Shown here: positions 29,842 through 37,680 of the stretch, piece by piece | Layout of the letters: each line of letters begins with the position of its first letter | Numbering within the stretch: position 1 is the first letter of the stretch | From: Bacillota bacterium | Lineage (GTDB): Bacteria > Bacillota > SHA-98 > Ch115 | NCBI GenBank assembly: GCA_012842565.1 | Contig: DUSO01000084.1 | Location: 1 to 39,391, forward strand | Length of the DNA: 39,391 nucleotides | Direction: 5' to 3' | Program-made: the position numbers and the translations under genes | Notes under the pieces: generated by a model | Told to the model about the DNA's origin: nothing | Seen by the model: only the letters and a program-made list of their open reading frames with translations | Database searches by the model: none

Positions 29842-30774
29842 TCACCAACGCGGTTCGCCCTTCAGGCACAGGTGGAGGAGCGCCATCCTTACGGCCACGC
29901 CGTTTGTGACCTGGTCCAGGATCACGGAATTCTTGCCATCGGCCACGGTGCCCTCTATCTCCACTCCTCTATTCATCGGGCCGGGGTGCATCACCACCAC
30001 ATCCGGCTTTGCCTTTTTCAGGCGATCCTCGGTGAGGCCATAGAGCTTCGTGTATTCGCTGAGCGACGGGAAGTATGCCTTCTTCTGCCTTTCCTTTTGA
30101 ATGCGTAGCATGTAGAGGACATCTACCTGCGGTATGATTTCATCCAGGTCATAAGAGACATCGACGCCGAGATCCTTGAACTCGGCAGGCACAAGGGTCG
30201 GGGGTCCGGCTACGGTTACCTTGGCTCCCATCTTGAGAAGCCCATGGATATCAGATCGGGCCACCCTGGAATGCAGGATGTCGCCAATTATGGCAACATG
30301 TATCTTCTGAAAGTCCAGGCCCTTCTCCCACATGGTGAAGAGGTCGAGAAGCCCCTGGGTGGGGTGTGCATGGGTGCCGTCGCCGGCGTTCAGCACGCAG
30401 GCGGAGGTGTTTTCCGCGACAATCTTGGGTGTGCCGGTCTCAGAATGCCTGACCACCATAGCATCGACATTCATTGCATCCAGTGTTTTTACCGTGTCTA
30501 CAATGCTCTCGCCCTTGCTCAAGCTGCTAGCCTCGGCGATGAAGTTCACCACGTGCATGCCGAGTCTGAGCCCGGCGAGCTCAAAAGAGATCCTGGTCCG
30601 GGTGCTGGCCTCGAAGAACATATTCACGAGAGTATAGCCGTTTAGGAAATCAAAGCTCTTTGCCGGGTGGCTCTTCATGGATTCTTTGAACCGCTTGGTG
30701 ACATCAAGGACAGTCTCTATCTCCTCCTTTGTAAAATCCTCTAAGTCCAGAACATGTTTCCTTGTCCAGCCCAT
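29842..30774 (-). CDS. pyrB: aspartate carbamoyltransferase catalytic subunit
   Basis: A 310-residue transcarbamylase. The carbamoyl-phosphate motif STRTR lies in FFEASTRTRISFELAGLRLG, HPTQGLLDLFT is present, and the C-terminal domain contains MLRIQKERQ. It makes N-carbamoyl-L-aspartate from carbamoyl phosphate and aspartate, reversibly in principle. The start is the ATG at 30774 (MGWTRKHVLDLEDF) with GGGAGG 8 bp upstream, not the track's 30843, and this gives the normal family length. It is the first gene of the minus-strand operon. No pyrI regulatory subunit follows. Confidence 0.95.
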   Translation of the reverse strand: MGWTRKHVLDLEDFTKEEIETVLDVTKRFKESMKSHPAKSFDFLNGYTLVNMFFEASTRTRISFELAGLRLGMHVVNFIAEASSLSKGESIVDTVKTLDAMNVDAMVVRHSETGTPKIVAENTSACVLNAGDGTHAHPTQGLLDLFTMWEKGLDFQKIHVAIIGDILHSRVARSDIHGLLKMGAKVTVAGPPTLVPAEFKDLGVDVSYDLDEIIPQVDVLYMLRIQKERQKKAYFPSLSEYTKLYGLTEDRLKKAKPDVVVMHPGPMNRGVEIEGTVADGKNSVILDQVTNGVAVRMALLHLCLKGEPRW

Positions 30775-30815
30775 AATCACAACCTCCCTGGTATAGCGAT
30801 CTTCGTGTAACGGGT

Positions 30816-30830
30816 TTCCGTATGGCGGAA
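30816..30830. promoter_or_regulatory. short inverted repeat in the pyrB leader, possible operator
   Basis: TTCCG-TATGG-CGGAA is a perfect 5-bp inverted repeat about 42 bp upstream of the pyrB start, in the region between the divergent pyrB and AroM-family genes. Its size would suit an IclR-type dimer. It is short enough to occur by chance. Confidence 0.25.
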
Positions 30831-30931
30831 TAAGGTTCCACACGTTACTAAACGATTATTTCGTCCTTTTTTGAAGAATTCCTTCTGCCAATTAAATGTT
30901 ATTGGCCCAGCCTGAAGGGTTGACAAGAACA

Positions 30932-30960
30932 TTGACGCCGACGCCGGGCGGATATATACT
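30932..30960 (+). promoter_or_regulatory. sigma-A-type promoter for the AroM-family gene
   Basis: TTGACG (30932-30937) and TATACT (30955-30960) are separated by exactly 17 bp, and five of six bases match consensus in each hexamer. The predicted transcript would start near 30967, about 74 nt before the chosen AroM start. Confidence 0.65.
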
Positions 30961-31040
30961 TGCTTTCAAGGCCTGCTTAAGGTCACGTGATTGTAGGCCG
31001 GTCCTGCGGCCGGCATGTATCGCTCAAGGTAGAGGGTGGG

Positions 31041-31757
31041 ATGGGAGCCTTGTCCTGCAAGATCGGCTTGATAACCATCGGTCAAGCGCCAAGAAGTGAC
31101 ATCACACAAGATATCCGCGCGGTACTCGGGGATTCGGTTGAGCTTGTCGAGGCGGGGGCCCTGGATTTTCTCGGGGATTCCCCCGTTCCTGAGGCTTTAT
31201 TGCATAAAGATGCAGGGAAACATGCAGTCACATACGTGAGCCGCCTCAGGGACGGGCGGGTCGTCGAGATGACGGAGAAGGCGCTTATCCCGTTGTTGTG
31301 GCTCTCCATCGAAAGGCTCCGCGCCGAGGGGGTTACCATCTTGGGCCTCCTGTGCACCGGCGAATACCGGGCCCTCGCAAAGGCCCGTGACCTCATCAGA
31401 CCCTATCCGTTGATCCATAACCTCGTGGATGCGGTATTGCCGGAGGGGCACCTCGGGGTGATAGTGCCCGTCGAAAGCCAGGTCCGGCTGAAACAAAGGG
31501 AGTGGGCGGCCGTCAACAGGTGCTGTACGGTCGAGTGGGCTTCTCCGTATAAGCAAGACTCCTCCGGTGCACAGAAAAGCAGGTTGTTGGAGGTCGCGAG
31601 GGCCATGGAAGACAATGGGGTGGAGTTGATCGTCCTGGATTGTCTTGGGTTTTCCATGGAAATGAAGGAAATGATTCAACAGGTGGTCAAATGCCCGGTA
31701 CTGCTGCCGCGCTCAGTGTTGGCCTGGACGCTCAGGGAACTATGCAGGCAGGCCTGA
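31041..31757 (+). CDS. AroM family protein
   Basis: A 238-residue protein that resembles the AroM family along its length: KIGLITIGQAPRSDITQDIR at the N-terminus, LLCTGEYRALAKARDLIRPY in the middle, and LIVLDCLGFSMEMKEMIQQV near the end. The fold is related to Asp/Glu/hydantoin racemase-like proteins. No biochemical function is established for the family. The start at 31041 was chosen over the track's 30987 because AGAGGGTGGG precedes it and homology begins at about residue 6. It is divergent from pyrB and followed 188 bp later by an IclR regulator, so it may belong to the same pathway. A role on a carbamoyl or amino acid intermediate is inference only. Confidence 0.8.
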   Translation: MGALSCKIGLITIGQAPRSDITQDIRAVLGDSVELVEAGALDFLGDSPVPEALLHKDAGKHAVTYVSRLRDGRVVEMTEKALIPLLWLSIERLRAEGVTILGLLCTGEYRALAKARDLIRPYPLIHNLVDAVLPEGHLGVIVPVESQVRLKQREWAAVNRCCTVEWASPYKQDSSGAQKSRLLEVARAMEDNGVELIVLDCLGFSMEMKEMIQQVVKCPVLLPRSVLAWTLRELCRQA

Positions 31758-31945
31758 AGGATTTATGCCTGCAATGTCGAATATAGATGTATACGCCTTT
31801 TCCACTACGAAGAATGAATTCCCGTCCTGCAAAAACAGGCAAGGATGGGTCGGCCGGGGAAGAACGCGGGAATAGGGCGGGCGAAGCCCCGCAAGGGGGA
31901 TATACGGCAGGACAATAGCCTGGTTGGGGTGAGAAGAGCACCTGT

Positions 31946-32791
31946 ATGCAGATCATCAATCGCCTGATCGAAATCTTGTTCGCGCTCGCAGATGCCAGGA
32001 CCGGCCTCGGTATTACTGAACTGGCGGAGACTGTGCGTCTCCCCAAGAGCACGGTGCACAGGATACTCCAGTCCCTCCTAAAGTATCGATTTGTGTGCCA
32101 GGATGAGGAGACGAAGAAGTACCGCCTGGGACTGGGAATTCTGGCGCTGGGGACCAGCCTGCTCAACCAGATCGATATCCGGTCGGTTATCCTGCCCTAC
32201 CTGGAAAGTCTATCTGAAAGGCTTGGCGAGACGGTATTTCTGACGGTCCTCGAGGGTGACCAGGCCATATGCGTGGAAAAGGTAGAATCACAAGAAAAGC
32301 GCGTCCGCTTTTTTGCCCAGATAGGCAGCGTCATGCCCTTTCACTGCACGGCTTCCGGCAAGGCGATCCTGGCTTTCCAGCCCAAGGCAGTCGTAGAAAG
32401 AATACTGTCAGGTTATAATTTTGAGCGGTATACGGCATCCACCATCACCTCCCGGGAGGAGTTGGAGAAGGAGTTAGCCGGGGTGAGGGAAAAGGGGTAT
32501 GCCGTCTGCGACCGGGAAATGGAGGGCCTCGTGCGGGCGGTGGCAGCCCCTATTCGTAGAGACAGCGGCCGCGTTACTGCCAGCATAACTGTCATCGGGC
32601 TGATAGACCGTTTTGATCGCCACTTCATGGCACGGGCGGCACGATTGACCATGGAATGTGCTGACCAGATATCGAGGCAGCTGGGCTACCGGGATCCTTC
32701 CGGAGGGGTCGGTCCCGTGTCATGTCCGACGGAGAGGAGGCTGGGGCTCGAAGAGAGGCCCGTGGAGGAGGCCGCCGGGGTGTGCGAGTGA
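31946..32791 (+). CDS. IclR-family transcriptional regulator
   Basis: A 281-residue regulator. The N-terminal winged helix-turn-helix (residues 1 to about 65) contains GLGITELAETVRLPKSTVHR. The IclR effector domain (about 80-255) has GETVFLTVLEGDQAICVEKV and PFHCTASGKAILAF, with AVAAPIRRDSGRVTASITVI near the end. IclR proteins usually control catabolic operons and bind small carboxylates or aromatics. It lies between the AroM-family gene and the livJ-type binding protein, opposite the pyr-arcC-aspA operon. It is therefore the obvious candidate to sense the imported substrate. The C-terminal 25 residues after the domain look unstructured. Confidence 0.93.
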   Translation: MQIINRLIEILFALADARTGLGITELAETVRLPKSTVHRILQSLLKYRFVCQDEETKKYRLGLGILALGTSLLNQIDIRSVILPYLESLSERLGETVFLTVLEGDQAICVEKVESQEKRVRFFAQIGSVMPFHCTASGKAILAFQPKAVVERILSGYNFERYTASTITSREELEKELAGVREKGYAVCDREMEGLVRAVAAPIRRDSGRVTASITVIGLIDRFDRHFMARAARLTMECADQISRQLGYRDPSGGVGPVSCPTERRLGLEERPVEEAAGVCE

Positions 32792-32794
32792 CGG

Positions 32795-32828
32795 GCTGAG
32801 AGAGCCTGATCGCTCAGAGAGCTTGAAC
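32795..32828 (+). repeat. two tandem 17-bp repeats between iclR and livJ
   Basis: GCTGAGAGAGCCTGATC (32795-32811) is directly followed by GCTCAGAGAGCTTGAAC (32812-32828), 14 of 17 identical. It starts 4 bp after the IclR stop and lies 87 bp upstream of the binding-protein start. It could be a tandem protein-binding site or simply a small duplication. Confidence 0.7.
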
Positions 32829-32914
32829 GATAAACACAAGGGTTACTGACCCCTGGCCGCATTCCCGCGCCTGGGGTTGGTGGTAGAAGATAGCAGGGAG
32901 AGGAGGTGAAACAG

Positions 32915-34060
32915 ATGTTGCACAGAAAACGTCTCATGGGCGTTGTGGCTTTCCTGATCCTTGGCCTATGCCTTTCCTCGGTAACCTACGGCGCCCCACC
33001 TATAAAGATCGGGATTGTGGCACCGCTTTCGGGCGGAGCTGCCATGGTGGGCGATACGCAGGTCAAGGGAATCGCCCTCGCCATAAAGCAGATCAATGCC
33101 CAGGGTGGTATCCACGGCCGGCAGGTGGTCTACTATGCCGAGGACGATGAGCAGATTCCGGCCAAGTCGGTCAATGCCGTGAATAAGCTGGTTTACCAGC
33201 AGAAGGTTGACGCCGTCATCGGGACGGTAAACAGCTCCTGCACGCTTGCCAACATGGAGATTACCAAGCGGGCCGGTGTACCTCAGATCACTCCTATATC
33301 AAGCAATCCAAAGATCACAAGGCTTGGGAATCCATGGATATTCCGCCTGCAGGCTTCCGATGATCAGCAGGCCGAGGCCATCGTCAATTACGCGGTGAAC
33401 GTGCTGAAGCTCAAGAAAATGGCCATCATGTACCAGTCAGATGACTACGGTACGGGTGGCAAGGATGTCATCGTGAGGCGTCTCAAGGAGCTCGGGCTGG
33501 AGCCGGTGGCAGTCGAGGCGTTTAACCCCGACGCCAAGGACATGAGCGCACAGATCCTTAAGATTAAGAATGCCGGGGCCGATGGGCTCTTCATGTGGAC
33601 CATGTATGCTCAGGGAGCGCTGATAGCGCGGCAGTCCAGGCAGCTTGGGCTCAAGGTGCCTCTTATGGGCGGAGGCGGGCTTACCAATCCAAAGCTGGTA
33701 GAGCTCGCAGGTGAGGCGGCGTATGGGCTGCTCAATACCCAGACCTTCTTCCCGGATCCAGAGGGTGCTTCCCCGGAGGCCAAGGCGTTTATCGAGGCCT
33801 ACAAGAAGGAATATGGCATCCTCCCGGACTCCAACGCTGCTATGTCCTATGACTCCATGATGATCCTCGCGGAGGCGATGAAGAAGGCGGGACCCGCCCT
33901 CAACAAGAAGGAGGTCCGCGATAATATCGCGGCGACCAAGAATTACCGCGGGGTAACCGGCGTCATCACGATAGACAAGTATGGTGATGCCAACCGCGAC
34001 ATCCTCATCATCCGCGTCAAGGAAGGCGGCGGGTACGAGGTGGTCTGGCCTAAGCACTAA
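32915..34060 (+). CDS. branched-chain amino acid-type ABC transporter substrate-binding protein (LivJ family)
   Basis: A 381-residue exported protein with a signal peptide (MLHRKRLMGVVAFLILGLCL to about TYGA) followed by the Peripla_BP_6 domain, starting IKIGIVAPLSGGAAMVGDTQ and with INAQGGIHGRQV and YQSDDYGTGGKDVI. The start was moved from the GTG at 32906 to the ATG at 32915, because AGGAGGT lies 7 bp upstream. Proteins of this family bind branched-chain amino acids but also urea, amides, aromatic acids and other carboxylates. It heads a full LivJHMGF set. The adjacent pyr genes suggest a pyrimidine-related or carbamoyl-amino-acid ligand, but that is inference. Confidence 0.92.
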   Translation: MLHRKRLMGVVAFLILGLCLSSVTYGAPPIKIGIVAPLSGGAAMVGDTQVKGIALAIKQINAQGGIHGRQVVYYAEDDEQIPAKSVNAVNKLVYQQKVDAVIGTVNSSCTLANMEITKRAGVPQITPISSNPKITRLGNPWIFRLQASDDQQAEAIVNYAVNVLKLKKMAIMYQSDDYGTGGKDVIVRRLKELGLEPVAVEAFNPDAKDMSAQILKIKNAGADGLFMWTMYAQGALIARQSRQLGLKVPLMGGGGLTNPKLVELAGEAAYGLLNTQTFFPDPEGASPEAKAFIEAYKKEYGILPDSNAAMSYDSMMILAEAMKKAGPALNKKEVRDNIAATKNYRGVTGVITIDKYGDANRDILIIRVKEGGGYEVVWPKH

Positions 34061-34120
34061 GCCTTATGGCCGGGGTCAAAGCGGCCCGGCTTGGGCTTAA
34101 GACGCCAGGCCTGCAAAACC

Positions 34121-34153
34121 GGGTTAAGCGGCGGCTGACCCGCCGCTTAACCC
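34121..34153 (+). other. perfect 14-bp intercistronic hairpin between the binding-protein and permease genes
   Basis: GGGTTAAGCGGCGG (34121-34134) and CCGCCGCTTAACCC (34140-34153) are perfect complements around a 5-nt loop. No T-tract follows, and the livH ribosome binding site (AAGGAGG) begins 10 bp later. It is likely to protect the binding-protein mRNA from 3' decay or to cause partial termination, giving an excess of binding protein over permease. Confidence 0.75.
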
Positions 34154-34174
34154 CCGAGGTGTTAAGGAGGCAAC

Positions 34175-35032
34175 ATGCTACTACAACAACTCATTCAAGG
34201 ACTGGCAATAGGGAGCGTGTATGGGCTCCTGGCCTTGGGCTATGTGCTTATGTGGCAGGCATGGGCGGTGCTGGACTTTGCCCGCGGTGACGCCGCCATG
34301 ATGGGGGCGTTCTTCCTCCTCATATTCAACGTTTTTCTTAAGATACACATCCTCTTGGCGTTCCCGCTGGCCATAGCAGCAAGTGCCCTGACCGGATTCA
34401 TAATCGAGAGGCTGGCTTATCGCCCGCTGGTAGGGGCCCGGGAGATCAACAGGCTGATAGCGACCATCGGGGCGGGAATCCTCATAAGAAATCTTTACCG
34501 TGTCATGTTCGGCGCGGATCCGTTCCCATTTCCGACCATCTTTGGTGAGCACCCGATCTACATCAAGCACCTTATGATCGTGCCACAGAATCTTTGGATT
34601 ACCGGCATTGGCTTTGCGCTCGCAATTCTGTTGAGGCTTTTTCTCCTAAAGACCTGGAGAGGGAAGGCCATGCGTGCCGCAGCCCAGGACCGGGAGACGG
34701 CTGCGCTCATGGGGATAAGGGTGAAGAATAGCATGACCCTGACCTTTGTGGTTGCTACCGTCCTGGGGGGCATTGCCGGGATGCTGATTGCGCCATTATA
34801 TTTTGTCATGGCAGATATGGGGGTCCTAATCGGCCTTAAGGGCTTTGCGGCAGCAGTACTCGGGGGCATCGAGAGCGTGACTGGAGCGATGGTGGGTGGG
34901 ATAATTCTCGGGATCGCCGAAAACCTGGCAGGCGGGTTTATTTCTTCCGGTTACCAGACTGCCATCGCGTTTGCCCTGATGATCCTCGTTTTGATCTTCC
35001 GGCCGTCCGGCATCATGGGCCGGCGACTGTAG
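34175..35032 (+). CDS. branched-chain amino acid-type ABC transporter permease (LivH family)
   Basis: A 285-residue membrane protein starting MLLQQLIQGLAIGSVYGLLA, the typical LivH N-terminus. It has about eight hydrophobic helices, the EAA-like RAAAQDRETAALMGIRVKNS loop, and GFAAAVLGGIESVTGAMVGG near the C-terminus. AAGGAGG precedes the ATG. It pairs with the LivM-type permease to form the import channel. Confidence 0.92.
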   Translation: MLLQQLIQGLAIGSVYGLLALGYVLMWQAWAVLDFARGDAAMMGAFFLLIFNVFLKIHILLAFPLAIAASALTGFIIERLAYRPLVGAREINRLIATIGAGILIRNLYRVMFGADPFPFPTIFGEHPIYIKHLMIVPQNLWITGIGFALAILLRLFLLKTWRGKAMRAAAQDRETAALMGIRVKNSMTLTFVVATVLGGIAGMLIAPLYFVMADMGVLIGLKGFAAAVLGGIESVTGAMVGGIILGIAENLAGGFISSGYQTAIAFALMILVLIFRPSGIMGRRL

Positions 35033-35047
35033 GAAGGGGGAGAGGAA

Positions 35048-36043
35048 ATGCGGTCTTTATACAGCAAGCTTAAAATACCGGTCATGCTAGTCGTGCTTTA
35101 CGGGCTGCCCTTCGTGACTCAGGATCCTTATGTTATGCACCTCGCCAATATGGCGATGATATATTCGATTTTGGCCTTAAGCTTGAATGTGTTGACCGGG
35201 TTTACGGGCCAGTTCTCCGTGGGGCATGCGGCCTTCTATGGTATCGGGGCCTATACCTCCGGGCTCATAACGGTTAAGCTCGGATGGCCGATCTGGGCCG
35301 GATTCATAGCGGCTGGGGTTATCGCCGGGCTTGCGGGCTTGCTCCTTGGCATCCCCACCTTGCGGCTGCGGGGCCTCTACCTGGCTGTAGCCACCCTGGG
35401 CTTTGGCGAGATCGTATACCAGATCCTCGTCAACTGGGTCAGCCTCACTAACGGGCCTAAGGGCCTCACCGGGGTTCCTTCTCCGACCATAGGCCCCTGG
35501 AGGCTGGACATGTACCATAGTTACTATTACCTTTCAGCAACGGCGCTTATAGTCGTTGTGTTCCTTGTATACAGGCTCTACTATTCACGGGTAGGGCGCG
35601 CCATGCTGGCGATTCGCGAGAATGAACTCGCCGCCGAGGCTATGGGCATAAACTCGACTTACTATAAGATTACGGCATTTACCATTAGTTCCTTCTTCGC
35701 AGGGATCGCTGGGGCTCTCTATGCCCATGAGATCATGTTCGTAAGTCCGGAATCTTTCGTAAATGCCGAGTCCGTATCCATTCTCTGTATGATGGTAGTT
35801 GGCGGAGTTGGTAGTATTCCTGGTTCCATTGTGGGTGCGATAGCACTAACGATAATCCCCGAATACCTGCGGGCTGTTGGGGACTGGAGGCTGGTGCTAT
35901 ACGGCGCGGTCATCGTACTTATGGTCACTTACGCTCCTCAAGGCCTTGGCGGGTGGATCACGGCACTTGACCACTGGCTTGCTGGAACTGGACACTACCG
36001 TTCCGGCCGCGCCAAGAAAGACAAGGTAGCGGCGGAGGTGTAG
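35048..36043 (+). CDS. branched-chain amino acid-type ABC transporter permease (LivM family)
   Basis: A 331-residue membrane protein with the LivM hallmark ALSLNVLTGFTGQFSVGHAA followed by FYGIGAYTSG, the cytoplasmic coupling loop GRAMLAIRENELAAEAMGIN, and GGVGSIPGSIVGAIALTIIP. The start is preceded by GGGGGAGAGG. The gap to livH is only 15 bp. It is followed by the livG-type ATPase 4 bp later, so these genes are co-transcribed. Confidence 0.93.
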   Translation: MRSLYSKLKIPVMLVVLYGLPFVTQDPYVMHLANMAMIYSILALSLNVLTGFTGQFSVGHAAFYGIGAYTSGLITVKLGWPIWAGFIAAGVIAGLAGLLLGIPTLRLRGLYLAVATLGFGEIVYQILVNWVSLTNGPKGLTGVPSPTIGPWRLDMYHSYYYLSATALIVVVFLVYRLYYSRVGRAMLAIRENELAAEAMGINSTYYKITAFTISSFFAGIAGALYAHEIMFVSPESFVNAESVSILCMMVVGGVGSIPGSIVGAIALTIIPEYLRAVGDWRLVLYGAVIVLMVTYAPQGLGGWITALDHWLAGTGHYRSGRAKKDKVAAEV

Positions 36044-36047
36044 GTTT

Positions 36048-36815
36048 ATGGGTACGCCACTGCTCAAGACGCAAAGCCTCTCCATTTCCTTTGGTGGTGT
36101 CCATGCCGTTGATAAAGTCGACATGGAGGTGGAAAAGGGCCAGGTCTTTGCCATTATCGGGCCTAATGGGGCTGGCAAGACGACCTTTTTCAACCTGGTA
36201 TCGGGTTACTATTTCCCCACAGGGGGGACCGTTACATTCAAGGGCGAGGATATAACCAGGCTCAAGGCGTATGAAAGGACCAGGAGAGGGATCGGGCGGA
36301 CATTCCAGAATATCATGCTTTTCAGGGAGCTCTCGGTCTTGGACAATGCAATGGTCGGCTTGCATTCGAGGCTTAAGAGCAACCTCATTGGGGCTTTTCT
36401 GAGGACCCGGGCGACTCGCGAAGAAGAAGAACGTGGCCGTGAAGAGGTCAGAGAACTCCTGCATTTCGTCGGACTTGATGGTCATGAGGATAACCTGGCG
36501 AAGAACCTCCCGTATGGAATGCAGAAAAGGCTTGAGATTGCGCGGGCCCTTGCCACTAGGCCGGAACTCTTGCTCCTCGATGAGCCAGCGGCAGGGTTAC
36601 CCACTCAAGAGCTCAGCAGCCTCGTGGAGATAATCCAGAAGATCCGTGACCGGGGAATTACGGTCATTTTGATAGAGCACAAGATGGATGTGGTCATGAG
36701 CATCTCCGACCGCATCATGGTGCTGAATTTTGGCGAGAAGATCGCAGAAGGCACCCCCGAAGAGGTCCGCCACAACCAGGCCGTTATAGAGGCCTATCTT
36801 GGGAAGGAGGAATGA
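36048..36815 (+). CDS. branched-chain amino acid-type ABC transporter ATP-binding protein (LivG family)
   Basis: A 255-residue ATPase with Walker A GPNGAGKTTFFN (residues about 38-49), the LivG-specific RTRRGIGRTFQNIMLFRELS, a non-canonical signature region NLPYGMQKRLEIARAL, and Walker B LLLLDEPAAGL. The LPYG in place of LSGG is normal for LivG. It ends in the family motif VIEAYLGKEE. It overlaps the livF-type gene by 4 bp. Confidence 0.94.
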   Translation: MGTPLLKTQSLSISFGGVHAVDKVDMEVEKGQVFAIIGPNGAGKTTFFNLVSGYYFPTGGTVTFKGEDITRLKAYERTRRGIGRTFQNIMLFRELSVLDNAMVGLHSRLKSNLIGAFLRTRATREEEERGREEVRELLHFVGLDGHEDNLAKNLPYGMQKRLEIARALATRPELLLLDEPAAGLPTQELSSLVEIIQKIRDRGITVILIEHKMDVVMSISDRIMVLNFGEKIAEGTPEEVRHNQAVIEAYLGKEE

Positions 36816-37576
36816 CCGTGCTTGAGCTTGAAAACATCCAGGTGTTTTATGGCCCGGTTCAGGCCCTTCACGGCATCTCGCTCCACGTGGACGAGGGGGA
36901 GATAGTTACCATAATCGGCCCCAACGGAGCCGGCAAGACAACTACACTGAAGACGATCACCGGACTTGTCCGTAGCAGGACCGGGAGCATTAAGTTTCAG
37001 GGAAAGAGGATAGATAGACTCTTGGAGGACCAGATCGTCGGGCAGGGTATTTCCCTGGTCCCCGAGGGGAGGCGCGTCTTCCCCCGTCTCACTGTCCTGG
37101 AAAACCTCGAGATGGGGGCTTATCTGAGGCGGTCGGACCGGGCGGGCATCCAGGCAGACATAAAGCGAATGTATGAGATATTCCCGCGCCTGGAGGAAAG
37201 GAAGGCCCAGCTGGCGGAGACCTTGAGCGGCGGTGAGCAGCAAATGCTTGCCATCGCAAGGGCCCTCATGTCGCGGCCGAAACTCCTGATGCTCGATGAG
37301 CCGTCGATGGGGCTTGCACCCCTTGTTGTCAAAGGCATATTCGAAATCATTCAAAAGATCAACGAGGAAGGCACCACCATTCTCCTGGTTGAGCAGAATG
37401 CGAGGATGGCTCTAAGGGTCGCGGATCGCGGCTACGTCCTTCGCACCGGTGAAATCGTGATGGAGGCGTCGGCGGCCGATCTGATGAAGAACGAGAGTGT
37501 GCGCAGGGCTTACCTCGGAGAAGGCATATATAGTCTGGAGAAAAACAACGGCAGTGTCGCGGGAACCGGTGCGTAG
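36812..37576 (+). CDS. branched-chain amino acid-type ABC transporter ATP-binding protein (LivF family)
   Basis: A 254-residue ATPase with Walker A GPNGAGKTTTLK, signature LSGGEQQMLAIARALM, and Walker B LLMLDEPSMGLAPLVV typical of LivF. It ends in RRAYLGEGIYSLEKNN plus a short tail. The ATG overlaps the livG stop (ATGA). It completes the five-gene importer, and the dihydroorotase gene follows after about 100 bp without a visible terminator. Confidence 0.94.
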   Translation: MTVLELENIQVFYGPVQALHGISLHVDEGEIVTIIGPNGAGKTTTLKTITGLVRSRTGSIKFQGKRIDRLLEDQIVGQGISLVPEGRRVFPRLTVLENLEMGAYLRRSDRAGIQADIKRMYEIFPRLEERKAQLAETLSGGEQQMLAIARALMSRPKLLMLDEPSMGLAPLVVKGIFEIIQKINEEGTTILLVEQNARMALRVADRGYVLRTGEIVMEASAADLMKNESVRRAYLGEGIYSLEKNNGSVAGTGA

Positions 37577-37680
37577 GCATATGTCCATGCCTGCCACCGG
37601 GGCGCGTTTGTGCCTGTGCTCAGGGTGTCTCTGGGGACGGCGTCGACGAGGACAATACAGTAATGGGGGGTTCTGTCTAT

